Of a DNA stretch of 64,000 bases, positions 54,738 to 63,250 are shown piece by piece. The notes below the pieces were generated by a model that saw nothing but the letters and a program-made list of their open reading frames with translations, had not been told where the DNA came from and made no database searches. Source of the stretch: Sphingorhabdus rigui (GTDB taxonomy: Bacteria > Pseudomonadota > Alphaproteobacteria > Sphingomonadales > Sphingomonadaceae); contig NZ_JACIEA010000001.1 of NCBI RefSeq assembly GCF_014196595.1, positions 560,845 through 624,844 on the forward strand. Reading direction: 5' to 3'. The position numbers and the translations under genes were made by a program. Position 1 is the first letter of the stretch; each line of letters starts with the position of its first letter.

Positions 54738-57554
54738 ATGTCAGACCAAAAGCATCTCTATCTCGTCGATGGCTCCGCCTATATTTTCCGGGCCTATCAC
54801 CGGCTGCCCCCGCTTACCAATAAACATGGCGAGCCGGTCGGTGCGGTATATGGCTATACGACCATGCTGTGGAAACTGGCGGACGACCTCAACCAAGCGG
54901 ATGGTCCAACACATATGGCTGTTGTCCTCGATAAATCGAGCCAGTCATTCCGCAACCGTATCTATGACCAATATAAGGCGCACAGGCCCGACCCGCCTGA
55001 GGATTTAAGACCCCAATTCCCGATGATCCGGGATGCGACACGGGCGTTTTCTTTGCCGCTGGTGGAAGAGGATGATGTCGAGGCTGATGACATGATCGCA
55101 AGCTATGCGCGCGCCGCTTCCGCCGCCGGCTGGCATGTGACCATCGTCAGCAGCGACAAGGACCTGATGCAGTTGGTGGAACCATGCATCGACATGTTCG
55201 ACACGATGAAAAACGAACGTATCCGCGCCGAGGAAGTATACGAAAAATTTGGTGTCGAGCCCGACAGGGTTGGCGATGTACTGGCGCTGATGGGCGATAG
55301 CGTCGACAATGTGCCGGGTGTCCCTGGCGTCGGGCCAAAGACCGCGACGAAGCTTATTCAGGAATATGGTGACCTTGAAAGCGTCTTGGCCGCCGCACCT
55401 TCCATGAAGCCCTCCAAAATGCGCGATAACTTGATTGAGCATGCGGAAAAGGCGCGTCTGTCCAAAGTGCTGGTGACTTTGAAAGAAGATTGCCCGCTGC
55501 CCATCGCGATTGAAGACATGACGTTGGGAGCGATTCCCGAAGAACCACTCGTTGCGTTTTTGGAGCATCACGGTTTCAACTCGCTTTTGAAACGCATCGG
55601 CCATGTCGCAAATACCGCTGCCGCCAATAAAGCGATTGCCGGCAACCCGAAGGCCGCAAGCAAGGGCGATGGCCCCGTGTCCGCGCCGACAGCGGGGGCC
55701 GCAGCGTTGCCGCCTGCCATGCCCAAAATTGATGTGTCGACCTATGAATGCGTCACGGATGTTACTCGGCTGGATCATTGGATTTCCCGCGCCCGTGAAA
55801 CAGGGACTTTGGGTTTCGACACCGAAACAGACAGTTTGCAAGCCGCGAGCGCCAATCTTGTGGGCTTCAGCCTAGCGGTAGCCCCGGGGGAGGCATGTTA
55901 TGTCCCGCTGGCACATGGCGGCACCGATATGTTCGCGGAAAAACCGGTTCAGATCGCATTGGACGTTGCGTTGCAACGGTTGCGTCCACTGCTCAGCGAC
56001 CCAAGCGTGCTGAAAATTGGCCAAAATCTGAAATATGACATGTCGGTGTTGGCGCGGCATGATGTGCGCATAACGCCGTACGATGACACGATGGTTATGA
56101 GCTTTGCCTTGGATGCAGGCCGTCAGTTGCATGGCATGGACGAGCTCGCCAAAACGCATTTGGGGCATGAATGCATCTCTTATAAAAGCGTCACCGGAAC
56201 CGGCAAAAGCCAGATTGGTTTTGCCGCCGTCCCGCTGTCTGACGCGACCTGCTATGCGGCGGAAGATGCCGATGTGACGTTGCGGCTGTGGCACCACCTA
56301 AAGTTACGGCTGAGCCCTGAAAAGGCGACCAGCGTCTATGAACTGGTTGACCGCCCGCTTGTTCCCGTCCTGTCGCAGATGGAATGCTTAGGCATTAAAG
56401 TCGACCGGACGGTTCTTGCTCGATTGTCGTCCGAATTCGCCGCGCAAATGGAACTGCTCGAAAAGGAAATTCACGGCCTCGCCGGACAGCCGTTTACGAT
56501 CGGTAGCCCACAGCAGTTGGGCGAAATCCTGTTTGGAAAAATGGGCTATAAGGGCGGTAAAAAGGGTAAATCGGGGCAATATTCGACCGATGTGACCGTG
56601 TTGGAAGATCTGGCGGGGCAGGGCATCGACATTGCACGCAAGGTTCTCGATTGGCGGCAATTGGCGAAACTGAAATCAACCTATACCGACAGCCTGCAGC
56701 AGCAGATTGATCCCAAAACCGGCCGTGTGCACACAAGTTATAGCCTGGTCGGCGCGCAAACGGGGCGGCTGTCATCGACCGATCCGAACTTGCAGAATAT
56801 CCCCATTCGTACCGAAACGGGTCGCCAGATCCGGGATGCTTTTGTGGCCGAACCCGGCAATGTGATCCTGTCTGCCGACTATAGCCAAATCGAGCTCCGG
56901 CTCGCGGCGCATTTCGCGGATGTGGAACCCTTGCGCGATGCCTTTGAAAAGGGTGAAGACATTCATGCGCGCACCGCATTGGAGCTGTTCGGCGAAGTAA
57001 ACCGCGACACGCGTGGCCGGGCCAAGACCATCAACTTTTCGATTCTATATGGCATTTCCCGCTGGGGACTTTCGAAGCGTTTGGAATCCACCCCTGAAGA
57101 AGCGCAGGCGCTTATCGACGCATATTTCCAACGTTTCCCGGGCATTTCGAACTATATTCAGGAAACCATGGCCACGGTCCGCGAATGCGGGCATTCGACG
57201 ACCTTGTTCGGCCGGAAAACATGGTTTCCGCGCATATCGTCGCCCAATCAGGCAGAACGGCAGGGCAGTGAACGCGCTGCAATCAATGCGCCGATTCAGG
57301 GGACAAGTGCTGACATCATCAAGCGCGCGATGGTGCAAATGGGGCCGGCGTTGAAAGCCGCTGGCCTAGGCCATGTGAAGATGTTGCTGCAGGTGCATGA
57401 CGAACTCGTATTTGAACTGCCAGAGGCGGATGTTGCCGCGGCAAGTGACGTCATCCGCGCGATTATGGCGGGAGCGGCCGAACCTTTGGTGAAGCTCACC
57501 GTCCCGCTCGGTATCGAAATCGGCACGGGGCCAAGCTGGGGTGCGGCGCACTAA
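54738..57554 (+). CDS. polA: DNA polymerase I
   Basis: This 938-residue polymerase has all three domains: 5'-3' exonuclease (LYLVDGSAYIFRAYH, residues 5-19, and VEADDMIASYAR about 116), 3'-5' proofreading exonuclease with LGFDTETDSLQA (about 357) intact, and the polymerase domain with SADYSQIELRLAAH (about 713), AKTINFSILYG and LLQVHDELVFE. It fills Okazaki gaps and repairs DNA. The ATG at 54738 is chosen because homology begins there. Confidence 0.97.
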   Translation: MSDQKHLYLVDGSAYIFRAYHRLPPLTNKHGEPVGAVYGYTTMLWKLADDLNQADGPTHMAVVLDKSSQSFRNRIYDQYKAHRPDPPEDLRPQFPMIRDATRAFSLPLVEEDDVEADDMIASYARAASAAGWHVTIVSSDKDLMQLVEPCIDMFDTMKNERIRAEEVYEKFGVEPDRVGDVLALMGDSVDNVPGVPGVGPKTATKLIQEYGDLESVLAAAPSMKPSKMRDNLIEHAEKARLSKVLVTLKEDCPLPIAIEDMTLGAIPEEPLVAFLEHHGFNSLLKRIGHVANTAAANKAIAGNPKAASKGDGPVSAPTAGAAALPPAMPKIDVSTYECVTDVTRLDHWISRARETGTLGFDTETDSLQAASANLVGFSLAVAPGEACYVPLAHGGTDMFAEKPVQIALDVALQRLRPLLSDPSVLKIGQNLKYDMSVLARHDVRITPYDDTMVMSFALDAGRQLHGMDELAKTHLGHECISYKSVTGTGKSQIGFAAVPLSDATCYAAEDADVTLRLWHHLKLRLSPEKATSVYELVDRPLVPVLSQMECLGIKVDRTVLARLSSEFAAQMELLEKEIHGLAGQPFTIGSPQQLGEILFGKMGYKGGKKGKSGQYSTDVTVLEDLAGQGIDIARKVLDWRQLAKLKSTYTDSLQQQIDPKTGRVHTSYSLVGAQTGRLSSTDPNLQNIPIRTETGRQIRDAFVAEPGNVILSADYSQIELRLAAHFADVEPLRDAFEKGEDIHARTALELFGEVNRDTRGRAKTINFSILYGISRWGLSKRLESTPEEAQALIDAYFQRFPGISNYIQETMATVRECGHSTTLFGRKTWFPRISSPNQAERQGSERAAINAPIQGTSADIIKRAMVQMGPALKAAGLGHVKMLLQVHDELVFELPEADVAAASDVIRAIMAGAAEPLVKLTVPLGIEIGTGPSWGAAH

Positions 57555-57584
57555 GGCGCCGCCGCCCTGGGCATTTAAGCCCGC

Positions 57585-58478
57585 TCAGCCGCGATTGCGC
57601 GTTTGTACATATGTGCCGAGCAGGCGGACCGAGTTGCAATGAAAGCGCAGTTCATCCAGCGCACGGTCAACCGCTGCGTCACCCGGTGCACCTTCGATAT
57701 CCGCGAAGAATTCGGTTGCGGCAAAGCTTGCGCCATTTTGATAGCTTTCCAGCTTCGTCATATTGACGCCATTGGTCGCAAAGCCGCCCATCGCCTTGTA
57801 TAAGGCTGCAGGGACGTTCTTCACTTCAAAGATGAGCGTTGTCATCAACGTGCCCGTCACCCCGGTGTTGCTGACGGGTTCACGCGATAACACGACAAAC
57901 CGCGTCGTATTGCTCGCATCATCCTGAACCCCGTCGTTGATCGGGACCAAGCCATACAGATCAGCGGCGATTGGCGGCGCTATGGCGGCGGCCGAGGCGT
58001 CATCATTGGCGGCAACAAAAGCCGCCGCCGCGGCCGTGTCTGCATAAGCGACAGGAATGATGCCGTGTGAACGCAGATAATGGCGGCATTGGCCAAGCGC
58101 CTGTGGGTGGCTCATGGCTGTTTTCAATTCTGCATCGGCGGATTTCGCCATAAGGCAGTGGCGGATCGGCATGAAATGTTCGGCGATGATGCTGAGCCCA
58201 GATTCCGGCAGAAGAAAATGGATGTCCGCCACGCGGCCGTGCAGTGAATTTTCTATCGGAATGATTGCCCTGGCTGCAGACCCGTCTTTCACGGCATCAA
58301 TGGCATCTTCGAACGAGAAACAGGGCAGGGGCAAGCAATCCGCATCATATTCCAACGCAGCAAGATGGGAATTTGCGCCGGGCGCACCTTGAAAGGCAAT
58401 CGCTTTTGCAGGCTGTTCATTGGCGGCAAAAGTCATGTTTCGGACAAGTGCGAGTGCGGGTTCGGGGTAACTGTTCAT
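57585..58478 (-). CDS. pheA: Prephenate dehydratase (monofunctional)
   Basis: This 297-residue enzyme makes phenylpyruvate from prephenate for phenylalanine synthesis. It shows the dehydratase segments IAFQGAPGANSHLAAL, AIIPIENSLHGRVADIHFLL and DDASNTTRFVVLSRE (the TRF motif), followed by a C-terminal ACT domain (NVPAALYKAMGGFATNGVNM and KLES) that binds phenylalanine for feedback inhibition. There is no chorismate mutase domain. The gene is convergent with polA. Confidence 0.95.
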   Translation of the reverse strand: MNSYPEPALALVRNMTFAANEQPAKAIAFQGAPGANSHLAALEYDADCLPLPCFSFEDAIDAVKDGSAARAIIPIENSLHGRVADIHFLLPESGLSIIAEHFMPIRHCLMAKSADAELKTAMSHPQALGQCRHYLRSHGIIPVAYADTAAAAAFVAANDDASAAAIAPPIAADLYGLVPINDGVQDDASNTTRFVVLSREPVSNTGVTGTLMTTLIFEVKNVPAALYKAMGGFATNGVNMTKLESYQNGASFAATEFFADIEGAPGDAAVDRALDELRFHCNSVRLLGTYVQTRNRG

Positions 58479-58624
58479 ATGGCCATCGCGATAGGATAGC
58501 GAAACTTATCCGGCAAGTCTGGAATTGGACACTTGCACGGCCTTACCGACACTATTAGAGGGGCGTGAGAATCCGGCTGTCACACCGACGCCGGCTTAAA
58601 ACCGAACTTCAGGGCTGATAACCA

Positions 58625-59245
58625 ATGGATGATCGTAGTAACACAATTGCAGGCTGGGTTTTGGCAGGCGGCATCGTCGCGCTAGGGCTAAGTATCGTCT
58701 CGGGCATGTACTTCCACGGTGAAGCACCTGAAAAAGAAGGTTTTGCAGTTGCAGCGGAAGCTGGCGGCGAAGCCGGTGGTGCCGCAGCTGTGCCGATTGC
58801 AACATTGCTTGCCACTGCTGATGTTGCAAAGGGCGAAGCGGTTTTCAAAAAATGCGCAGCTTGCCATACCGTTGCGCAAGGTGGACCAAATGGAATTGGT
58901 CCAAATCTTTGGGCCGCGATGGGTAAACCGCACGGCCATGTTGCAGGCTTTTCCTATTCGGATGCACTGAAAAGCGTTCCCGGCAACTGGGACTTCGAAG
59001 GCATGGACAAGTGGCTTGCCAACCCTAAGAAATATGCGCCGGGCACAAAGATGACTTTTGCTGGCTTGGGTAACCCCGAAGAACGCGCAAATTTGATCGC
59101 GTATCTCAATGCGCAGGGTTCAAACCTGCCGTTGCCAGCGCCACCCGCGGCCGATGCTGCCGCTGCAGCGCCTGCGGATGCAGCAACGGCCGCGCCAACG
59201 GCTGATGCCGCAGCGCCGGCACCTGCTGCACCTGCTGCAAAGTAA
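58625..59245 (+). CDS. cycM: Membrane-anchored cytochrome c (CycM type)
   Basis: This 206-residue c-type cytochrome has an uncleaved N-terminal anchor (AGWVLAGGIVALGLSIVSG, about 9-27), one haem site (KKCAACHTV, CxxCH about 77-81) and a methionine ligand in GTKMTFAGL. The C-terminal 35 residues are an Ala/Pro-rich tail, low in complexity. Such membrane-bound cytochromes c552 carry electrons between the bc1 complex and oxidases in alphaproteobacteria. Confidence 0.93.
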   Translation: MDDRSNTIAGWVLAGGIVALGLSIVSGMYFHGEAPEKEGFAVAAEAGGEAGGAAAVPIATLLATADVAKGEAVFKKCAACHTVAQGGPNGIGPNLWAAMGKPHGHVAGFSYSDALKSVPGNWDFEGMDKWLANPKKYAPGTKMTFAGLGNPEERANLIAYLNAQGSNLPLPAPPAADAAAAAPADAATAAPTADAAAPAPAAPAAK

Positions 59246-59255
59246 TCAGTTTAAT

Positions 59256-60122
59256 TCAGTTTGAGACTTCGTAGAAATCGCAGATAGCATTCCATGCTTC
59301 GTCTGCGGTTTCTACAAACTGGAAAAGTTCCAGATCAGGCGGGCTGATGACGCCCTCGAGCATAAGCTCCTCAAAATTCACAACACGGTTCCAAAATTCG
59401 CGACCAAATAGCAGGATCGGCATCTTCTTGATCTTGCCGGTTTGGACAAGCGTGAGCAGTTCGAAGAATTCGTCGAACGTACCAAATCCGCCGGGGAACA
59501 CCGCTACTGCACGTGCGCGCAGCAAGAAGTGCATTTTGCGCAACGCGAAATAGTGGAACTGGAAACTCAATCGCGGCGTCACAAACAGATTTGGTGCCTG
59601 TTCATGCGGAAGCACAATATTCAGGCCAATGGATTCCGCACCAACGTCATGCGCGCCGCGGTTGGCGGCTTCCATGATGGATGGGCCTCCGCCCGAACAA
59701 ACGACGAAGTGGCGTCGACCTTCTTCGTCCGTCACATTGGCCTGTCCCGCCAGTTGCGCAAGATGACGGGCTTCGCCATAGAAACGCGACTTTTCTTTCA
59801 TGCGTTCGGCGATGATTTTTGACCGCTCGTCGGTTGCAGCCGCAATCAAGGCATCTGCAGCGTCGGGTTCTGGAATGCGCGCAGAGCCGTAGATCACCAA
59901 CATGGATCCGATGTGCGCTTCGTCCAGCAGCATTTCGGTTTTGAGCAGTTCCAGTTGGAAACGGACGGGGCGCAAATCCTCACGCAACAGGAAGTCGGTG
60001 TCCTGAAATGCGAGCCGGTAAGACTTGCTTTGCGTTTGTGGGGTGGAGAGTTGCTTTTCAGCAAAGTCCGCTTCTTGTTGTGCTTTGTAGAAGCGGCGAT
60101 CGTTAATTTTTGTGTCTGTCAT
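59256..60122 (-). CDS. LOG family protein, large form (TIGR00730)
   Basis: This 288-residue protein has the LOG motif PGGFGTFDEFFELL (about 208-221) after a long N-terminal region, and VVCSGGGPSIMEAANRGA as in the longer AMP nucleosidase-like/LOG proteins of proteobacteria. It probably cleaves nucleoside monophosphates at the N-glycosidic bond. The ATG at 60122 is chosen; it is the second LOG family gene in the window. The extensin-family gene lies 73 bp upstream on the same strand. Confidence 0.9.
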   Translation of the reverse strand: MTDTKINDRRFYKAQQEADFAEKQLSTPQTQSKSYRLAFQDTDFLLREDLRPVRFQLELLKTEMLLDEAHIGSMLVIYGSARIPEPDAADALIAAATDERSKIIAERMKEKSRFYGEARHLAQLAGQANVTDEEGRRHFVVCSGGGPSIMEAANRGAHDVGAESIGLNIVLPHEQAPNLFVTPRLSFQFHYFALRKMHFLLRARAVAVFPGGFGTFDEFFELLTLVQTGKIKKMPILLFGREFWNRVVNFEELMLEGVISPPDLELFQFVETADEAWNAICDFYEVSN

Positions 60123-60160
60123 TACCCTGCATATAGGGTGCAAGTGGGGGTTCTGCCACC

Positions 60161-60209
60161 CCTCATCGGCAAAAGCCCCTCATCGGCAAAAGCCCTTATC
60201 GGCAAAAGG
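60161..60209. repeat. 17-bp tandem repeat at the end of the extensin-family gene
   Basis: The unit CCTCATCGGCAAAAGCC occurs twice exactly, followed by a partial third copy (CTTATCGGCAAAAGG). The third copy is the 3' end of the coding sequence itself (its complement encodes F-C-R-stop), so the repeats are downstream duplications of that end. Confidence 0.85.
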
Positions 60210-60855
60210 ACGTGCCGTTGCGCATCGATCGGGCCATGTCCAAGTGGAAATGGTTTGCATGTGCGCTGTTATAATCGGGGCCAAGCACAGTGCCGAACCG
60301 TTTGCAGGCTGACTGGTGCAGGCGGCGCAGGAAAGCGCGTTCTTCGCTTGATCCGTTCCACCCTGCGAGCACGGACACGCGGCGGCCATCGCGCAAAACG
60401 AACGCGGAGACATCGACGGCGTTGGCAAAGGCATGTTCGGATAATTTGCCGGAACGCATCCCATATATGTTCCGGCAATTGAACGTGCCCATTGTCTCGA
60501 TACGGACGACCTCAGCGCCCAAATACTGCTTCGCTGCCGGGCGAACGGCGTAGCGTGCCCAATCGGTAAAGTTGGCGGCTAGCGGGCAAGTCATCGCCCC
60601 CAAATTGGTTGTCGCCGTCCCAAAATCCATGACTTTGATCGTGTCGATCGTGCGGCACCCGCCGTCAAAACTTTTGTTGGGCAAACCAGCAAAGCGGACT
60701 GACTTTTCTTTTAATCCTGCCATGCACTGCCGCGCATTTTCCGTTGTTGCGTTTGCACCCGTGCGTGTCGTTTTCGGGGCCTCGCGCGCGCTGCACGACG
60801 CCAATAGCAGCGCGCTCACGACAAGCAGAATTCTTGGAGCAGTGACGACGGCCAT
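60196..60855 (-). CDS. Extensin-like C-terminal domain lipoprotein
   Basis: This 219-residue protein has a lipobox (LLLASC, Cys about 21) and an extensin-like domain with SEHAFANAVDVSAFVL (about 143-158) and HANHFHLDM (about 199-207), including a metal-binding set of histidines and aspartate related to D-Ala-D-Ala peptidases. It is probably an envelope peptidoglycan enzyme; substrate is unproven. Its 3' end lies in a short tandem repeat. Confidence 0.85.
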   Translation of the reverse strand: MAVVTAPRILLVVSALLLASCSAREAPKTTRTGANATTENARQCMAGLKEKSVRFAGLPNKSFDGGCRTIDTIKVMDFGTATTNLGAMTCPLAANFTDWARYAVRPAAKQYLGAEVVRIETMGTFNCRNIYGMRSGKLSEHAFANAVDVSAFVLRDGRRVSVLAGWNGSSEERAFLRRLHQSACKRFGTVLGPDYNSAHANHFHLDMARSMRNGTSFCR

Positions 60856-60989
60856 GTAAAATGTAATAGCAAAATCTCACCGGTGTGCAGCCCCAAATCG
60901 ACCAAATGGGAGCCGTATGGCGGCAAAGGCGTGGATATTGATACAATTTCCGCGTTGCGCACAGTGGCGCGCGCGATTATCGCGAATGC

Positions 60990-61577
60990 ATGTTGCGAAT
61001 CATTCTTAATAAGAAGCCGGTGTTTTGGATATTGCTGTCTTTGCCAGCGATATTGATGATGCGCAGCTTTTATGTCGGTGACCGCATCGCGATGGATATG
61101 CTGCATCCAACAGGCGAATGGTCTGCGCGCTTCATGATTGTCGCAATGATTTTAAGTCCGTTGCTGTCGTTGCTGGGGCCACGGCCCTGGCTTAGCTGGC
61201 TGATCCAGCGCCGCCGTGCGCTGGGCGTCGCAGCGTTCGCTTATGCGCTGCTCCATCTGGCTTTCTACCTCATCGATATGGGCAATATTGACGACATTAT
61301 CGCCGAGTTTCTGGCGCTGGGTATCTGGACAGGATGGGCAGCCATGCTGCTGTTTATTCCGCTCGCGCTGACCAGTAATGATGCATCGATGCGCGCGCTG
61401 AAAGCGGGATGGAAGCGGCTGCAACGCCTTGTGTATCCCGCTGCAGTGCTTGTTCTGGTACACTGGATATTCATCCACAACAATCTAGGCCCTGCGCTCG
61501 TTCATTTCGCCCCATTGGCCTTGCTCGTGGCGGCACGCTTTTTCCTCCCCCGTAAATCTGCATTTAAAGGAGCATGA
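60990..61577 (+). CDS. msrQ: MsrQ-like haem-binding membrane protein (ferric reductase-like)
   Basis: This 195-residue protein has six hydrophobic segments and histidines in suitable positions for haem (LLHLAFYLID, VHWIFIHNN), as in the MsrPQ periplasmic methionine sulfoxide reductase membrane subunit, which passes electrons to MsrP. No msrP is adjacent; instead a PepSY-like gene overlaps its 3' end. The symbol is therefore tentative. Confidence 0.8.
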   Translation: MLRIILNKKPVFWILLSLPAILMMRSFYVGDRIAMDMLHPTGEWSARFMIVAMILSPLLSLLGPRPWLSWLIQRRRALGVAAFAYALLHLAFYLIDMGNIDDIIAEFLALGIWTGWAAMLLFIPLALTSNDASMRALKAGWKRLQRLVYPAAVLVLVHWIFIHNNLGPALVHFAPLALLVAARFFLPRKSAFKGA

Positions 61578-61894
61578 ATATGCGTTTATTGACCTCACTT
61601 TCACTGGCCGCAGCAACCGCACTTGCTGTCGCATCGGTACCGGCATCGGCAACCGGCGTTATCACCTGCAAGGCCGGACCGGTTTCGGGTTGGAAAAGCC
61701 AACAGGCACTTACCGATAAGCTTACCAAAGAAGGCTGGACCGTCCGCAAAGCAAGGGTCGATGGCGGTTGTTATGAAGTATATGGCACAACGCCAGAAGG
61801 CGACCGCGTCGAAGCCTATTTCCACCCTGTAACGCTGGAGAAATTATATGTTGGTCGCCGCGGCGAAGTTTTGTTTCGCAAGGCCGGTTACTGA
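61574..61894 (+). CDS. Exported PepSY-like protein
   Basis: This 106-residue protein has a signal peptide (about 1-26, ending PASA) and a PepSY-like mature part (LTKEGWTVRKARVDGGCYEVYG and PVTLEKLYVGRRG, each shortened here to its core). PepSY domains act as inhibitory or sensing modules at the envelope. The start overlaps the preceding MsrQ-like gene by ATGA, so the two are coupled. The first or the third codon (ATG at 61580) could be used. Confidence 0.8.
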   Translation: MNMRLLTSLSLAAATALAVASVPASATGVITCKAGPVSGWKSQQALTDKLTKEGWTVRKARVDGGCYEVYGTTPEGDRVEAYFHPVTLEKLYVGRRGEVLFRKAGY

Positions 61895-61913
61895 TCACAT
61901 TTTGCGATAGTCG

Positions 61914-61941
61914 TTGACAAAACCGGGGCTGCGCTTAAACG
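61914..61941 (+). promoter_or_regulatory. Candidate promoter of the serC leader
   Basis: TTGACA (61914-61919) is a consensus -35 box. A weaker -10-like TAAACG (61936-61941) follows after 16 bp. A transcript from here would start near 61948 and carry the serC leader. Confidence 0.4.
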
Positions 61942-61997
61942 CGGCTCCGGGCCACGCGGTCCCAACGCCGCGCTGCTCTCTGCAAGGAGAAGCTTAC
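61942..61997 (+). ncRNA. serC-type leader RNA (candidate)
   Basis: The segment before serC contains GGGCCACGCGGTCCC, a small hairpin, then CGCCGCGCTGCTCTCTGC close to the AAGGAGA Shine-Dalgarno. Placement and composition match the alphaproteobacterial serC RNA motif, a conserved leader of unknown ligand. The identification is from memory of the motif, not a search. Confidence 0.55.
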
Positions 61998-63122
61998 ATG
62001 ACTATAGTACCCCCCGCCGTTAAACCGGCGCGTCCATATTTTTCCTCCGGCCCCTGTGCGAAACCGCCAGGCTGGAGCCCCGAAAAACTTCAAACCGAAT
62101 CGCTTGGCCGTTCGCATCGTGCGAAAATCGGCAAATCGCGCCTTCAACTGGCGATCGACCTGATGCGCGAAGTGCTTCAGGTGCCTGACACGCATCGCAT
62201 TGGCATTGTCCCCGGTTCGGACACCGGCGCAATCGAAATGGCGATGTGGACCATGCTTGGCGCTCGCCCGGTCACGATGATGGCGTGGGAAAGCTTTGGT
62301 GAGGGCTGGGTCACAGACGTCAACAAGCAGCTCAAGCTGAATGCGACAATCATGAACGCCCCATATGGCGAAATTCCTGACTTGAACGCGGTAGATTTTT
62401 CCAACGACGTGGTTTTCACATGGAACGGCACCACTTCAGGTGCGCGCGTTCCAAATGGTGACTGGATTGCCGACGACCGTGAAGGGCTGACCTTCAACGA
62501 TGCGACGTCGGCGGTGTTTGCCTATGATATGCCATGGGACAAGCTGGATGTCACAACGTTCAGCTGGCAAAAAGTGCTCGGCGGTGAAGGTGCGCATGGC
62601 GTGCTCATTCTCGGACCGCGCGCTGTTGAACGGCTTGAAAATTACACCCCGGCATGGCCGCTTCCAAAAGTTTTCCGCTTGATGTCGAAAGGCGCACTCG
62701 CCGAAGGCATTTTCAAGGGCGAGACGATTAACACGCCATCGATGCTTGCGGTGGAAGATGTGATCTTCGCGCTTGAGTGGGCGAAGACCGTTGGCGGTTT
62801 GCAGGGGCTTATGGCCCGCAGCAATGCCAATGCTGCTGCGCTCGCAAAAATCGTTGAGGCACGTGACTATCTCGGTTTTCTTGCCGCTGATCCTGCTATT
62901 CGGTCAACGACGTCGGTGTGCCTGACCGTTGAGGGTGCGGACGAAGCGATGATCAAGAAAATGGCGTCACTGCTTGAGGCGGAAGATGCGGCTTATGACA
63001 TCGCCGGATATCGCGATGCCCCTGCGGGCCTGCGTATTTGGTGCGGCGCCACTGTCGACACCGCAGATATTGAAGCGCTCGGCCCTTGGCTCGATTGGGC
63101 TTATCAGAAAGCCAAAGCGTAA
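61998..63122 (+). CDS. serC: Phosphoserine aminotransferase
   Basis: This 374-residue PLP enzyme makes phosphoserine from 3-phosphohydroxypyruvate and glutamate. It begins with VKPARPYFSSGPCAKPPGW, typical of the alphaproteobacterial form, and binds PLP at the lysine of TFSWQKVLGGEGAHGV (about 193). An AAGGAGAAGC Shine-Dalgarno precedes the ATG at 61998. serA follows 128 bp downstream, so the first two steps of serine synthesis lie together. Confidence 0.97.
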   Translation: MTIVPPAVKPARPYFSSGPCAKPPGWSPEKLQTESLGRSHRAKIGKSRLQLAIDLMREVLQVPDTHRIGIVPGSDTGAIEMAMWTMLGARPVTMMAWESFGEGWVTDVNKQLKLNATIMNAPYGEIPDLNAVDFSNDVVFTWNGTTSGARVPNGDWIADDREGLTFNDATSAVFAYDMPWDKLDVTTFSWQKVLGGEGAHGVLILGPRAVERLENYTPAWPLPKVFRLMSKGALAEGIFKGETINTPSMLAVEDVIFALEWAKTVGGLQGLMARSNANAAALAKIVEARDYLGFLAADPAIRSTTSVCLTVEGADEAMIKKMASLLEAEDAAYDIAGYRDAPAGLRIWCGATVDTADIEALGPWLDWAYQKAKA

Positions 63123-63133
63123 ATCCCACCCGT

Positions 63134-63224
63134 GCGATTCCCGCGAATAGGGGAATCCGTGAACGCACATGTCCGCGCAAGCCGACAGTCCAGAATATGG
63201 ATCCCCGATCAAATCGGGGATGAC
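63134..63224. repeat. Inverted pair of palindromic repeats between serC and serA
   Basis: The left unit has GATTCCC-N8-GGGAATCC (63136-63158); the right unit, GGATCCCCGATCAAATCGGG (63199 onwards), is its inverted relative, CGTCATCCCC on the reverse strand, about 40 bp away. The motif is widespread in alphaproteobacteria. It separates serC from serA and might modulate readthrough. Confidence 0.7.
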
Positions 63225-63250
63225 GACAAAAGACATATAGGAATTTCAAA

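Noticed and set aside
55005-55841. Reverse-strand open frame of 278 codons inside polA
   Set aside because: Antisense to conserved exonuclease-domain sequence of polA; no recognisable domain or ribosome site.
60161-60209. CRISPR-like array
   Set aside because: The units are directly adjacent with no spacers and only three copies; a simple tandem duplication.
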